A stretch of DNA of 64,000 bases, from NCBI GenBank assembly GCA_001566965.1, contig LSNW01000011.1, forward strand, positions 1 through 64,000, in the 5' to 3' direction. Source of the DNA: Methylothermaceae bacteria B42. Its GTDB lineage: Bacteria; Pseudomonadota; Gammaproteobacteria; Methylococcales; Methylothermaceae. Positions 35,912-44,126 of the stretch are shown here, piece by piece. The position numbers were made by a program, and so were the translations under genes. Position 1 is the first letter of the stretch; every line of letters starts with the position of its first letter. The notes under the pieces were generated by a model that worked only from the letters and a program-made list of their open reading frames with translations, was not told the origin of the DNA and did no database searches.

Positions 35912-37165
35912 CTAATTGATCATTTTCATTGCCATGCTGGCGTCAACCACCGGCAGCGGCTGTCGGCTATAAGCCCGCCACAAGATCTTTTGAACTTGCT
36001 GGGGGGAAAGATCGGGCTTTTTTTCCAAAAGTAGCGCCACCACCCCGGAAATGTGGGCGGTGGAGGCTGAGCTGCCGGAGATGAAATTATAAGTGTCATT
36101 GGGAAAGGTGGTCAGGATCTTTTTCCCGGGGGCCGCGACGCATTTTTTGATGGGTTTGCCTTCAGTTTCCGGCGGTGGTGGAAGGTACTCGGGTTGGCGC
36201 ACGGTGATGACTTCTTCCATGTCGGCGGGAAAGCCTACATCAGGACCAAAACTCGGTGGTTTAGCGGCAACCACGATGATGCCTTTGTCCACGGCTTTTT
36301 TGATTAATCGGCGCAGCAGGGGATCTTCAGGGCCGGTCAAGCTCAGATTGATGATGTTTGGCTCTAATACGATCGCTTCATTCAACGCCAGAGCCAGACT
36401 GAGCGTATTGCAGTAAGCTTCGGAACCGCCTGGTTTGACCGGCCAACAGGCGCGCATGGGCCAGAGGGTCACATCGGGCGCGACGCCGACGATGCCCTGA
36501 TGGTTTGATTGGGCGGCGATGATGCCGGCCATGGCGGTACCGTGAATCTCATCCGAAAAGCCAGTTTCCGGTGACTGGATGAAATTTTTATGCAGGCCGA
36601 TTCTGTCTTTGAGGTCCGGGTGGTTTAAATCGACGCCGGTATCGATCAAAGCCACGGTGATTTTTTTACCGGTGGCTTCCAAATGCGCCGAATCGATATT
36701 CATCAGATGCAAATTATCCTGCAAGGGATAATAGGGGTCCTGATGGGGCATCATCTGGGTTTGGAAACTCAACATGGGTTGGGCGATGGTCAGTTTGTGT
36801 TTCCTGGAAAGCTCGGCAAGCACCTTGTCCACGGGGATTTTTTCCGGCACGATCAATACCGCGCAGTGCTCTTCCAGCTCAGTGATGGGCCATTGAACGG
36901 CGACTTTGAGATGATATTTATCCGCCAAATGGCGGATCTTTTTCTTCGCCCAGCGGGAACTTTGATAGGTGCCCCGGCGATGGTAACCTCTCCCTGGCCC
37001 GCCAACTTGGATGTGGTTGATATGATGATCGGGAAAACCTACCAAAATAGCTCTTTGACCTGGGGTTTGGTGCGTATTGACCAGGAAAACATCGCCGTTG
37101 GCGTGAATGCCCCAAGAGGCGAAAAGGCATAGCCACATCAGGAACAAACGGAATGTCGTGCTCAT
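35912..37165 (-). CDS. Secreted subtilisin-type (S8) protease
   Basis: A 417-residue protease with a signal peptide (residues 1-22), an N-terminal pro-region (about 75-140) and a subtilase domain. The triad is Asp175 (ALIDTGVDLNHPDL), His208 (EIHGTAMAGI) and Ser366 (SGSSASTAHISG). Its start overlaps the anti-sigma factor stop by four bases, placing it in an ECF sigma / anti-sigma / protease operon. It could cleave the anti-sigma factor or envelope proteins (inference). No membrane anchor is seen, so it acts in the periplasm or outside. Confidence 0.9.
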   Translation of the reverse strand: MSTTFRLFLMWLCLFASWGIHANGDVFLVNTHQTPGQRAILVGFPDHHINHIQVGGPGRGYHRRGTYQSSRWAKKKIRHLADKYHLKVAVQWPITELEEHCAVLIVPEKIPVDKVLAELSRKHKLTIAQPMLSFQTQMMPHQDPYYPLQDNLHLMNIDSAHLEATGKKITVALIDTGVDLNHPDLKDRIGLHKNFIQSPETGFSDEIHGTAMAGIIAAQSNHQGIVGVAPDVTLWPMRACWPVKPGGSEAYCNTLSLALALNEAIVLEPNIINLSLTGPEDPLLRRLIKKAVDKGIIVVAAKPPSFGPDVGFPADMEEVITVRQPEYLPPPPETEGKPIKKCVAAPGKKILTTFPNDTYNFISGSSASTAHISGVVALLLEKKPDLSPQQVQKILWRAYSRQPLPVVDASMAMKMIN

Positions 37166-37872
37166 GTCGAACCTCCTGGAGAGGCGCTTCTTTGGATAGT
37201 GGGGGTAGCAGGTTCGGCAAAGATGACCTGGGGCAGGTTACGCAATCTGTCCCGTAGCTCGGCCGAGTTGCCGGGGTTTTTAAAACGCACCACAAAGGCG
37301 CTGTGGCCGGCCATGGCGCCCCCCTCGATAATTTGAAAATCGGTCGCTAACGGTTGCAACAGGTATTTCAGGCGGGACCTGTCAATTTCGGTTGAAAATA
37401 TCAAGCGAATATCATTGGCCTGATAGTGGAATGGCGAAGATGAAGACAAGGTCCGAAATGGCGTGTCCTCCATTTTTCTGCTCTGCAGTTGCGCCATTAT
37501 CAGCAGGATCAATGGCATAAGAATCATAGAAAATGCCAAGGCGGCTGCGGCGGGAGAGCCAAAGAAGGAGTCCATCCACTGCGGCTGGCGCGGTTTTCCG
37601 GTTGATTGTGCGGGTGGGTTCTCTTCGGCCGCCACTTGCCGCCAGAACCGGTCCATCGCCATTTTGGGTGAAACAGCCAGATCGGGCGTTTCTTCGATGG
37701 CTTGGGATAAGTGATTCAACTGCTCCAAGGCCTTGCGGCACCTGGCGCACTGTCGCAAATGGACCTTGACCTGGCGCTTTTCGCTTTCTTTCAGCGTGCC
37801 GTTGGCGTACCAGGGCAAGAGGAGGTTGATCTGTTCGTGGGTCATTTTTTTGGGAAGAGGATAAATGTTCAT
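37162..37872 (-). CDS. Zinc-finger anti-sigma factor with protease-inhibitor-like C-terminal domain
   Basis: A 236-residue membrane protein. The N-terminal zf-HC2-type domain has the HxxxCxxC site (HLRQCARC, residues about 37-44), which binds the sigma factor. One membrane helix (about 105-126) follows. The periplasmic part ends with a beta-alpha-beta pattern (IRLIFSTEIDRSRLKYLLQPL ... LRNLPQVIFAEPA) resembling the subtilisin pro-peptide/I9 fold. The ATG at 37872 overlaps the sigma factor stop by four bases. A role as both anti-sigma factor and inhibitor or sensor for the adjacent protease is inferred. Confidence 0.8.
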   Translation of the reverse strand: MNIYPLPKKMTHEQINLLLPWYANGTLKESEKRQVKVHLRQCARCRKALEQLNHLSQAIEETPDLAVSPKMAMDRFWRQVAAEENPPAQSTGKPRQPQWMDSFFGSPAAAALAFSMILMPLILLIMAQLQSRKMEDTPFRTLSSSSPFHYQANDIRLIFSTEIDRSRLKYLLQPLATDFQIIEGGAMAGHSAFVVRFKNPGNSAELRDRLRNLPQVIFAEPATPTIQRSASPGGST

Positions 37873-38516
37873 GAGAGTTCCCCTGTAGGTAGGCCGGCCA
37901 ACCCTGGCAGAATTTTTTGCAGTTTTTTTCGGGCATGAAACATGCGGGTTTTGACGGTGTTTTCCGGGCATTTCATGATTCGGGCAATTTCCTGATAAGA
38001 CATGCCGTAAAAATAAGTCAACTCCAATACCGTGCGTTGATCTGGCGAGAGTATGGCAAACGCGGCATTCAGCCACTCGCTGGTTTCGTGGTCGCCAATC
38101 ATGTTCTGGCGGTCGAACAATTCGCTCTCTGTATCTTCCAGCGCCACGTTGAGTGACTGCCTTTTTTCCCGGCGCAGGGCATGCCTGCATTTGTTATAAG
38201 CGATGCCAAACACCCAAGTAGAGGGTCGGCAAGTGTCATCATAGGTGTCGGCTTTTTGCCAAATCACCAGCATCACGTCGTTAACGATTTCTTCCAGCCC
38301 GTTCAATTGGCCGGTAATGCGGTGACTGAAGCGCAGCAATCTGGGGAAATAGGCTTGATAGAAAGCCTCAAACGCTTGCCGGTCACCCCTGCTGATGGCC
38401 TTTAGCCACTGGGATTCGATTTGGTCTGGGCTTTGACCGCCGCCTGGAGAATCTTTATTTTGGTTCATCCGCTGTTTGCGAATCAGTTTCATGAAACGCC
38501 TCGTTAGTTGATTCAT
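37869..38516 (-). CDS. ECF RNA polymerase sigma factor
   Basis: A 215-residue sigma-70 family protein with region 2 (AYFPRLLRFSHRITG ... EEIVNDVMLVIWQKADTY, residues about 50-90) and region 4 (ILSPDQRTVLELTYFYGMSYQEIARIMKCPENTVKTRMFHARKKL, about 155-200), lacking region 3. AGGAGG precedes the ATG at 38516. It leads the operon with the anti-sigma factor and the S8 protease. It likely controls envelope or surface genes; a loosely matching ECF-like sequence lies upstream of the lipoprotein gene at 51884, but that link is weak. Confidence 0.92.
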   Translation of the reverse strand: MNQLTRRFMKLIRKQRMNQNKDSPGGGQSPDQIESQWLKAISRGDRQAFEAFYQAYFPRLLRFSHRITGQLNGLEEIVNDVMLVIWQKADTYDDTCRPSTWVFGIAYNKCRHALRREKRQSLNVALEDTESELFDRQNMIGDHETSEWLNAAFAILSPDQRTVLELTYFYGMSYQEIARIMKCPENTVKTRMFHARKKLQKILPGLAGLPTGELS

Positions 38517-38591
38517 TCCATGAATTCCTCCTGAGTCCGAAAAGGTTCAACCTCTTCAGTGAGTTTTTGGAAGCTAATTGTTTGCTGGAAA

Positions 38592-39344
38592 CTAAAACCC
38601 CACCGAGATGGAAAAAACGAAGGTGGGATCGAGCTTGTGCGGATCATAGGGCCAGGGGATTTTTTTTGCCTCTGGGGTAGGATAGGCTGATTGCACGTAG
38701 CGGAAATCCAGGGCCAGATACTTGAAAAACCAACTGAAGCCGGCGTCCCAATAAAGGTAATCGTATTCCAACACATCCCGGGCTTGGTTGAAGCCCAAAG
38801 TCCCTGAGATTTCAACGGCATGAGTGATTGGATAGCGCATCGACACTTCATAATCCAAGACTGACTGGCCGTGACTGAAATAATTCGGCGCCCAGGCAAT
38901 TTGCGCGGTGACCAGGTCCTGGAAATGCAGCCGCCATAAAAATTCGTTGTAATCGGCGCTGTGGCCGAAGATTTTGCCCGCATAAATATAACGGGTGGCA
39001 AAAGTCTCGAACCGCCAGTCGTCGAACAAGGGATAACTCCAACCGATATACGGGATGATTTCCACTCTGGTGGGGTCATCGAATTCATCCTCGTCTTCGC
39101 CGAAATCCACCATGGAAGTCCAGACCCCGAGATATAAACCGCTTTTTTCGTGCTCGTAGTCGAGGTTGATTTGGGCGACCGGATGGTCATCGCTTTTGGA
39201 ATAGCCCCGATACACGTAATTGGTGGTGCCATTGAGAGTGGCGCTGAATTCCGCTGCTGCAGGAACCGCGAGGAACATGCCAATCAGACTCCACATCTGA
39301 AACCAAAATCGTTTTTTGATGCAATAGGAGTAAGCAACTGGCAT
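38592..39344 (-). CDS. TorF/TIGR02001-type outer membrane protein
   Basis: A 250-residue protein with a signal peptide (cleavage near PAAA/EF) and predicted beta strands throughout. It shows the TIGR02001 pattern: an N-terminal ATLNGTTNYVYRGYSKSDDHPVAQINLDYEHEKSGLYLGVW segment and a C-terminal Phe ending (ISVGF). Members are small porin-like barrels of unknown cargo. It lies 75 bp upstream of the ECF sigma gene in the same direction and may be co-transcribed with it. Confidence 0.8.
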   Translation of the reverse strand: MPVAYSYCIKKRFWFQMWSLIGMFLAVPAAAEFSATLNGTTNYVYRGYSKSDDHPVAQINLDYEHEKSGLYLGVWTSMVDFGEDEDEFDDPTRVEIIPYIGWSYPLFDDWRFETFATRYIYAGKIFGHSADYNEFLWRLHFQDLVTAQIAWAPNYFSHGQSVLDYEVSMRYPITHAVEISGTLGFNQARDVLEYDYLYWDAGFSWFFKYLALDFRYVQSAYPTPEAKKIPWPYDPHKLDPTFVFSISVGF

Positions 39345-39460
39345 GGATTCCGTCGGAAATAAAGATGTAAACTGCGTTTCATCTTATCCCCAATTCAATA
39401 ATTTATCATCCCTGACCTTGTAACCCTTTAGGAAAATAACGAGCCTATCCAAAAACTGGC

Positions 39461-39725
39461 TTAACCCGGATATTTCACCAGCCGGATTCGGGCTTCCCCA
39501 TAATTAACTGATTTTTATACACAAAATGCTTAAGTTTCATGATTCCCAAGAAATCCATTTTGGATTCAGCCCGAATCCTATCCCGGCTCTGGCTTGTCCA
39601 GGCACGCCTGGGCTTGGGCTTCCTTCAAGCCGTAAGCCAAAGGCTATGGCTTTCAGTCCAGCCCGGCGCCCAGCCGCACCTGTACTGCGCCATCATCCGG
39701 GATGCTGGTGAAATATCCGGGTTAA
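39461..39725. mobile_element. 265-bp element with perfect 22-bp inverted ends (MITE-like)
   Basis: The left end TTAACCCGGATATTTCACCA(GC) at 39461-39482 is the exact reverse complement of 39704-39725. The interior holds no plausible gene. No clear target-site duplication was seen. The size, perfect ends and lack of coding content fit a non-autonomous transposable element. It lies in the 550-bp gap between the outer membrane protein gene and the gene at 39896. Confidence 0.7.
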
Positions 39726-39895
39726 AGGTTTTGCATTTGAATCATTGAACCTTCATTGCCAACATTGGAATAAACGGACGAACAAAACGGGATCTTCGTC
39801 AGAAGATCTTCCGGTCGAATTGAATTATCCAGGGCAGGAACTGATAAATAGGAATCTATATACTGCTATTAACTTTTGAAATGGAGTAATTATTA

Positions 39896-40543
39896 ATGTA
39901 CAAATCAAACTCATTATTATTATCTGTAGCATTGTTAACAGGACTTGCGGTGGCGGAAGACAGAATCAGCGGCGTTGCCGAAGTGGACTTTACCACCAAC
40001 AAGCTGAAAATTCCCTGCGTCGAGGTCAAAAATCTCAACGATAAATTAAACGGCAAATTTTTTGACGCGGAATTGCAACGCCAAGATGATTCGCTCACGT
40101 TCGTGGTCGAACTGACTCAACCGGAAGATTCTGCTACTTGCCGCCAGGTCGCCGATTTCTCCAAATTTAACGATGATGATTTTGTCGACGATTCGCGCAG
40201 CCAGGGAGGTGGCAATCCAGCCAATCCGGCTGGCGGCGGAAAAATCCTGGTGGTTTGCGAACGGCGAGAGAACCGCTCGAAAGTTTCCGTCAACGGCAAC
40301 AATCTTGCTTCCGGGGCTTATATCGCCGTGATTTCTTCGGGCACCAATAATGCTACGTCAGATTTGAAGCAGACCGTGGGCGATGAGGTGGAATTTGACT
40401 TCGACAGCGCTTTGGATGACATCGCCAGTGGCGCCACGGCCATCCCCACCGGTTTCATCCAAGGGCAGGTAGATGCGGAAATCCGCGACGACAGCGGCAA
40501 TGTGGTTGCTGTGGCGCAATCTGTCCCGTGCCGGAATAAGTGA
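39896..40543 (+). CDS. Secreted acidic hypothetical protein
   Basis: A 215-residue protein with a signal peptide (cleavage near VAE, residue 20) and GGAG about ten bases before the ATG. No family is recognised. It is rich in Asp, Asn and Ser with two likely beta domains separated by a Gly/Pro/Asn linker (RSQGGGNPANPAGGGK, residues about 101-116). Four Cys occur in the mature part (near residues 42, 79, 119 and 212) and could form disulfides. It sits between a MITE-like element and a glycosyltransferase gene, so a cell-surface role is likely but unproven. Confidence 0.7.
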   Translation: MYKSNSLLLSVALLTGLAVAEDRISGVAEVDFTTNKLKIPCVEVKNLNDKLNGKFFDAELQRQDDSLTFVVELTQPEDSATCRQVADFSKFNDDDFVDDSRSQGGGNPANPAGGGKILVVCERRENRSKVSVNGNNLASGAYIAVISSGTNNATSDLKQTVGDEVEFDFDSALDDIASGATAIPTGFIQGQVDAEIRDDSGNVVAVAQSVPCRNK

Positions 40544-40557
40544 GGATGCGCTTTAAC

Positions 40558-40581
40558 GGAGGAGAGGATAATTCTCCTCCG
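40558..40581 (+). terminator. Hairpin after the secreted-protein gene
   Basis: A 9-bp stem CGGAGGAGA / TCTCCTCCG with a 7-nt loop lies 15 bp past the stop. There is no U run, so termination is plausible but not strong. Confidence 0.45.
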
Positions 40582-40661
40582 CCTTCCATAACTGCAACGT
40601 TGATTTGTTCGAAGCTTACTTCTCCGGTCAGCGAAGAAAACAGGGTTAAAAGGATATTCCG

Positions 40662-41912
40662 ATGCAAAAAATAACCAACATTGAATTAAGGAAAACGATG
40701 CCGCCTCCTCGAATCGACTACCGAATCGCCGTTTATTCTCACGATACTTTCGGCCTTGGCAATATCCGGCGCATGCTGGCCATTTGCCAGTATTTACTGG
40801 ACAACAATCCACACTTTTCTATTCTACTGATTACCGGTTCGCCGGTGATCCACCGGTTGCCTTTGCCAACGGAAAGGTTCGACTATGTCAAGCTTCCCTG
40901 TTTATCCCGGACCGAGGCGGAAAAATACCAGGTCAAGTCGTTGGGCACAACGTTCGACATGACCATGCGTCTGCGCGCGCAAATGATCAAGACGACGCTG
41001 ATGGGGTTTCATCCCGATATCGTGATTGTGGACAAGAAACCCTGCGGGGTGGCGAAAGAGTTGATGCCGGCACTGGAAGCCTCGTCGGAAGCCATCCCCC
41101 GGGCACAATGGGTGCTTTTGCTGCGGGATATTCTCGATGCGCCCGGTAAAACCCGTCAGGTCTGGCGTAAACATCGGTACTTTGATGTCATCGACCGCCA
41201 CTACGCTCAGATATTGGTGGTAGGTTCCCAAAAGATCTTCGATTTGGGTGAAGAATATGGATTTCCACCCCGTATCAAGTCGATCATGAAGTACTGTGGG
41301 TATATCCATAAATCCCCAACGGTTATTCCTCAAAAAAACTTGGCCACCAACGGTACCCGTACCGTGCTTGTCACCCCTGGCGGTGGGCAGGATGGTTTCC
41401 GCATGATCCGGGCATATTTGCAAGGGCTCGAAATTCACCCGGACAAGGGCTGGAAATCCCTCATCATCACCGGCCCTGAAATGGATGGCTGGGCCAGGGA
41501 AGAGATAGCGCATCTGGCATCCCGGGTCAATGCTGCCGTTACCGTTCAATCTTTCACGGCCGATATGCAGGGCACAATGAGCCAGGCCGATGTCATCGTA
41601 TCCATGGGGGGCTATAACTCCTTGTGCGAGATCGTCTCCTTGGGCAAACCGGCGGTCATCGTTCCCCGCAAGGCGCCGGTACAGGAACAATGGATACGGG
41701 CACAGCGCTTTGCTCATCAGGGATGGGTCCATTGTCTCGACCCGGAAACATTGACGCCATCTCAGTTAATGGAAGCCATTGATAATCAATTAAACCGGAC
41801 CCTGCTTCCACCTCCCCTCCAAGGGACGAAAGAATGGCAGGGCTTGGTGCGGGTATCCCAGGCCATTCGTTTGTTGCTTGCCGATCCAGGTTTTATGGCC
41901 TGTCACGCATAA
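40662..41912 (+). CDS. GT28-like glycosyltransferase
   Basis: A 416-residue MurG-fold enzyme: AVYSHDTFGLGNIRRMLAIC in the N-terminal domain and VTPGGGQDGFRMI plus VIVSMGGYNSLCEIVSLGKPAVIVPRKAPVQEQ in the nucleotide-sugar domain. AAGGA lies eight bases before the ATG at 40662. It has the same motif layout as the glycosyltransferase at 29003-30196. It lies outside the packed polysaccharide operon and on the other strand, so it may have its own regulation. The donor and acceptor are unknown. Confidence 0.82.
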   Translation: MQKITNIELRKTMPPPRIDYRIAVYSHDTFGLGNIRRMLAICQYLLDNNPHFSILLITGSPVIHRLPLPTERFDYVKLPCLSRTEAEKYQVKSLGTTFDMTMRLRAQMIKTTLMGFHPDIVIVDKKPCGVAKELMPALEASSEAIPRAQWVLLLRDILDAPGKTRQVWRKHRYFDVIDRHYAQILVVGSQKIFDLGEEYGFPPRIKSIMKYCGYIHKSPTVIPQKNLATNGTRTVLVTPGGGQDGFRMIRAYLQGLEIHPDKGWKSLIITGPEMDGWAREEIAHLASRVNAAVTVQSFTADMQGTMSQADVIVSMGGYNSLCEIVSLGKPAVIVPRKAPVQEQWIRAQRFAHQGWVHCLDPETLTPSQLMEAIDNQLNRTLLPPPLQGTKEWQGLVRVSQAIRLLLADPGFMACHA

Positions 41913-42092
41913 TGATCACCGCTCCGATTTTCAATTCCGAAAAATTGCCTGCCGCTCTCTGTTTGATCCGACAAATCTTGCAGACAGCGGCGTCCTTCTG
42001 CAAAGAATGTATTGATCATTCATACAAAATTTGCAGCCATCCGCCGTACAACACCCTCCCGCGAAATTCATCCATCATGGTTTAAGCATTGG

Positions 42093-42173
42093 CTCAGGGG
42101 CAGGTGTTGGAGTGTGCGTGGACTGTACCGTTGTGTTCAAGCCCTGATGATCCGGCTTATTGCGGCCCCTGAG
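42093..42173. promoter_or_regulatory. Inverted repeat upstream of the sigma-54 promoter, possible activator site
   Basis: CTCAGGGGC (42093-42101) and its reverse complement GCCCCTGAG (42165-42173) lie 65-145 bp upstream of the -24 box. This is the usual distance for binding of an NtrC-type activator, and such a regulator is encoded at 44127-45500. The repeat may instead be chance. Confidence 0.4.
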
Positions 42174-42236
42174 ACAGTCTTGATGCAATAGGGGTAATAC
42201 GTTCACGCACGCGTGTAATGCCCATCCAAGGGAAAG

Positions 42237-42252
42237 TGGCACAAAAGCTGCT
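42237..42252 (+). promoter_or_regulatory. Sigma-54 promoter for the porin-cytochrome operon
   Basis: TGGCACAAAAGCTGCT matches TGGCACG-N4-TTGCT with two mismatches, and GG and GC are exactly ten bases apart. The start of transcription would be near 42263, leaving a leader of about 200 nt before the porin ATG at 42467. An NtrC-type activator is encoded just downstream. Confidence 0.75.
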
Positions 42253-42385
42253 TTAGTGCCTTGAGTGAACCGATGACCGTAAGGATGGCGCGTATTTGCA
42301 GCGGATCTGTCGGTCCTGCGAAACAAAGGCTAATAACATTCTCAGTATGGAGAGACAGCCTTTTCGCGCTTTGGTTAAACCAGAA

Positions 42386-42437
42386 GGTAACAACCCGCCC
42401 AAACGGGGAAAAAACCCCATGGGGGCGAGCAGTTACC
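42386..42437 (+). other. Nested hairpin in the porin mRNA leader
   Basis: GGTAAC (42386-42391) pairs with GTTACC (42432-42437); inside it, CGCCC pairs with GGGCG, and GGGG pairs with CCCC around a six-A loop. The structure ends about 16 bases before the Shine-Dalgarno sequence. No known riboswitch class is recognised. It could control translation or mRNA stability. Confidence 0.5.
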
Positions 42438-42466
42438 CCAGTGGAATTTTTATAAGGGAGAAAAAG

Positions 42467-43768
42467 ATGAAACCTGCTATTTTCAGTGTGGGAGCCATAC
42501 TATTGGCGGCTTCTATAGGCAGTCCCGGAGTTGAGGCCGCAGATACGGGTAAATATGTCTCCAAGGAAGAATACGAAAAGCTCAAGCGGGATTTTGAGCG
42601 GATGAAGACCATGATGAAACTGATGGAAAAGCGCCTGTTAAAGCAATCGGCGGCGCCCACCCCAGGTCCTGCTAGCTCGGAAGAAATGGCGGAAATCAAG
42701 GAGGAACTCAAGCAAGTCAAGCAGGAAGCCAAGCAAGCGAAGGAAAAAGTCAAATCGGTGATACCCGGGTTCAGGAAGTTTTTGCTTACGGGCTATGCTT
42801 TTGCGGGTTACTCCGACTCCGAACAATCCAATTCCTCATTCAACGCTGGATTTTTTCCCATATTTCTCTGGCGCATCAATGACGATATCTTTTTTGAAGC
42901 CGAGGCGGAATTCGAGTTGGAAGACGGAGAAACCAACGTGGCTCTGGAGTTTGCTCAAATCTCTTATTTACTCAATGATTATGTGACATTGAGCGCGGGC
43001 AAATTCATGAACCCCGCCAATTATTTTATCGAAAGGCTGGAGCCGGCATGGATCAATAAACTGCCAGACCAGCCATTGAGTATCGGCGGCGCCAATCGCA
43101 TCCAGGGCAAGACCCAACTCGGCGCCCAGGTGCGCGGGGCCATTCCATTGGAGATGGTTGGACTCGACAGCGGCCGGTTGGGATATGCCTTTTTTGCCTC
43201 TAATGGTTCCGAGCTCAAGGACGACGGCAGCCTGAATCACAAAAATTTTTCCGATATAGATAATAACAAACTAGTCGGGGGCCGGGTCGGACTCGTTCCC
43301 TGGCCGGGATTTGAGATTGGTTATGGATTCGAAGTCGGAGGTGTCCGCGATCCCCTGAACCATAGTTTGGATATCACTACCCATATCGCCGATGCCAACT
43401 ATGTGCGCACCAGCTCAATGATCGGAGGGCGGATCGACCTTCGCGCCCAGTGGGCTTGGCGTAAAATAGACCGGAGCCGCGCCGTTGGGCTCAACTTCAA
43501 CAACAAAGTCAATGGCGGCTATGGCCAGATTGCCTACCGCCCGAGTTTATTGAACCTCAAATGGGTGAAAAATCTGGAAACCGTGTTTCGCTATGAGCGC
43601 ATGAATCAACCGGTGGGGTCGAGATTTTATGATGAAAACCGTTATACCGCCGGTCTCAATTATTACTTCGCCCCCACTACGGTTTTCAAGTTCGCTTATG
43701 AGTTCGATGACCGTAAAGGCGTCAAAGATAACGATACTTTGTTATTCCAAGTTGCGACTGGTTTCTAA
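42467..43768 (+). CDS. Porin with N-terminal coiled coil
   Basis: A 433-residue outer membrane protein. The ATG at 42467 has GGGAG seven bases upstream and gives a signal peptide ending near VEAA. Residues about 28-105 form a Lys/Glu-rich coiled coil (KEEYEKLKRDFERMKTM ... EIKEELKQVKQEAKQAKEKVK), common in trimeric porins. Beta strands follow to the end, finishing in Phe (VATGF). The layout resembles OprO/OprP-type porins, but the substrate cannot be assigned. It is the first gene after the sigma-54 promoter and is followed within 12 bp by a cytochrome c gene. Confidence 0.8.
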   Translation: MKPAIFSVGAILLAASIGSPGVEAADTGKYVSKEEYEKLKRDFERMKTMMKLMEKRLLKQSAAPTPGPASSEEMAEIKEELKQVKQEAKQAKEKVKSVIPGFRKFLLTGYAFAGYSDSEQSNSSFNAGFFPIFLWRINDDIFFEAEAEFELEDGETNVALEFAQISYLLNDYVTLSAGKFMNPANYFIERLEPAWINKLPDQPLSIGGANRIQGKTQLGAQVRGAIPLEMVGLDSGRLGYAFFASNGSELKDDGSLNHKNFSDIDNNKLVGGRVGLVPWPGFEIGYGFEVGGVRDPLNHSLDITTHIADANYVRTSSMIGGRIDLRAQWAWRKIDRSRAVGLNFNNKVNGGYGQIAYRPSLLNLKWVKNLETVFRYERMNQPVGSRFYDENRYTAGLNYYFAPTTVFKFAYEFDDRKGVKDNDTLLFQVATGF

Positions 43769-43780
43769 AGGAGTTTCACC

Positions 43781-44050
43781 ATGGCAAATCAAACTCAAAT
43801 CTTTCTATTGATTACAGGACTGCTGTTTTCCATGAGCGTTACTGCCCAGACCGAAAAAGCCTCTCCTGCACAAGAAAAAAACGGCGCCAGGCTTTGGGCT
43901 GACAACTGTGGCGCTTGTCATAACCTGCGCAGTCCGGCTGGTTACAGCGACGCCCAGTGGGATGTGGCGGTGCAACACATGCGCCTGCGTGCCAACCTGA
44001 CGGCAAAGGACACCAAAGCCATTGTCGAGTTTTTAAAATCGGCCAATTGA
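43781..44050 (+). CDS. Small monohaem cytochrome c
   Basis: An 89-residue periplasmic protein with a signal peptide (cleavage near TAQ, residue 23) and one haem site C43-GA-C46-H47. The likely axial Met is in MRLRANL (residue 71). At about 66 mature residues it is smaller than most class I cytochromes. GGAG precedes the ATG, only 12 bp after the porin stop, so the two are co-expressed. A link between a porin and electron transfer is suggested by the pairing alone. Confidence 0.88.
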   Translation: MANQTQIFLLITGLLFSMSVTAQTEKASPAQEKNGARLWADNCGACHNLRSPAGYSDAQWDVAVQHMRLRANLTAKDTKAIVEFLKSAN

Positions 44051-44086
44051 CCTAAATACTGGGCGGATTTAAAGTGGAACTTTTTT

Positions 44087-44122
44087 CCTCCTCCGGCACC
44101 GCTATCGCATTGCCGGAGGAGG
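44087..44122. terminator. 12-bp perfect hairpin between convergent genes
   Basis: CCTCCTCCGGCA (44087-44098) pairs perfectly with TGCCGGAGGAGG (44111-44122), with a 12-nt loop, in the gap between the cytochrome gene and the response regulator gene. It has no U run on either strand, so it may stabilise 3' ends rather than end transcription by itself. Confidence 0.5.
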
Positions 44123-44126
44123 GGAG

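Noticed and set aside
42253-42466. Cyclic-di-GMP or other known riboswitch in the porin leader
   Set aside because: The leader has nested stems but lacks the conserved core sequences of the riboswitch classes I compared it with.
44087-44122. Full Rho-independent terminator between cytochrome and regulator genes
   Set aside because: The 12-bp hairpin is perfect, but no U run follows on either strand, so it is listed only as a weak terminator candidate.
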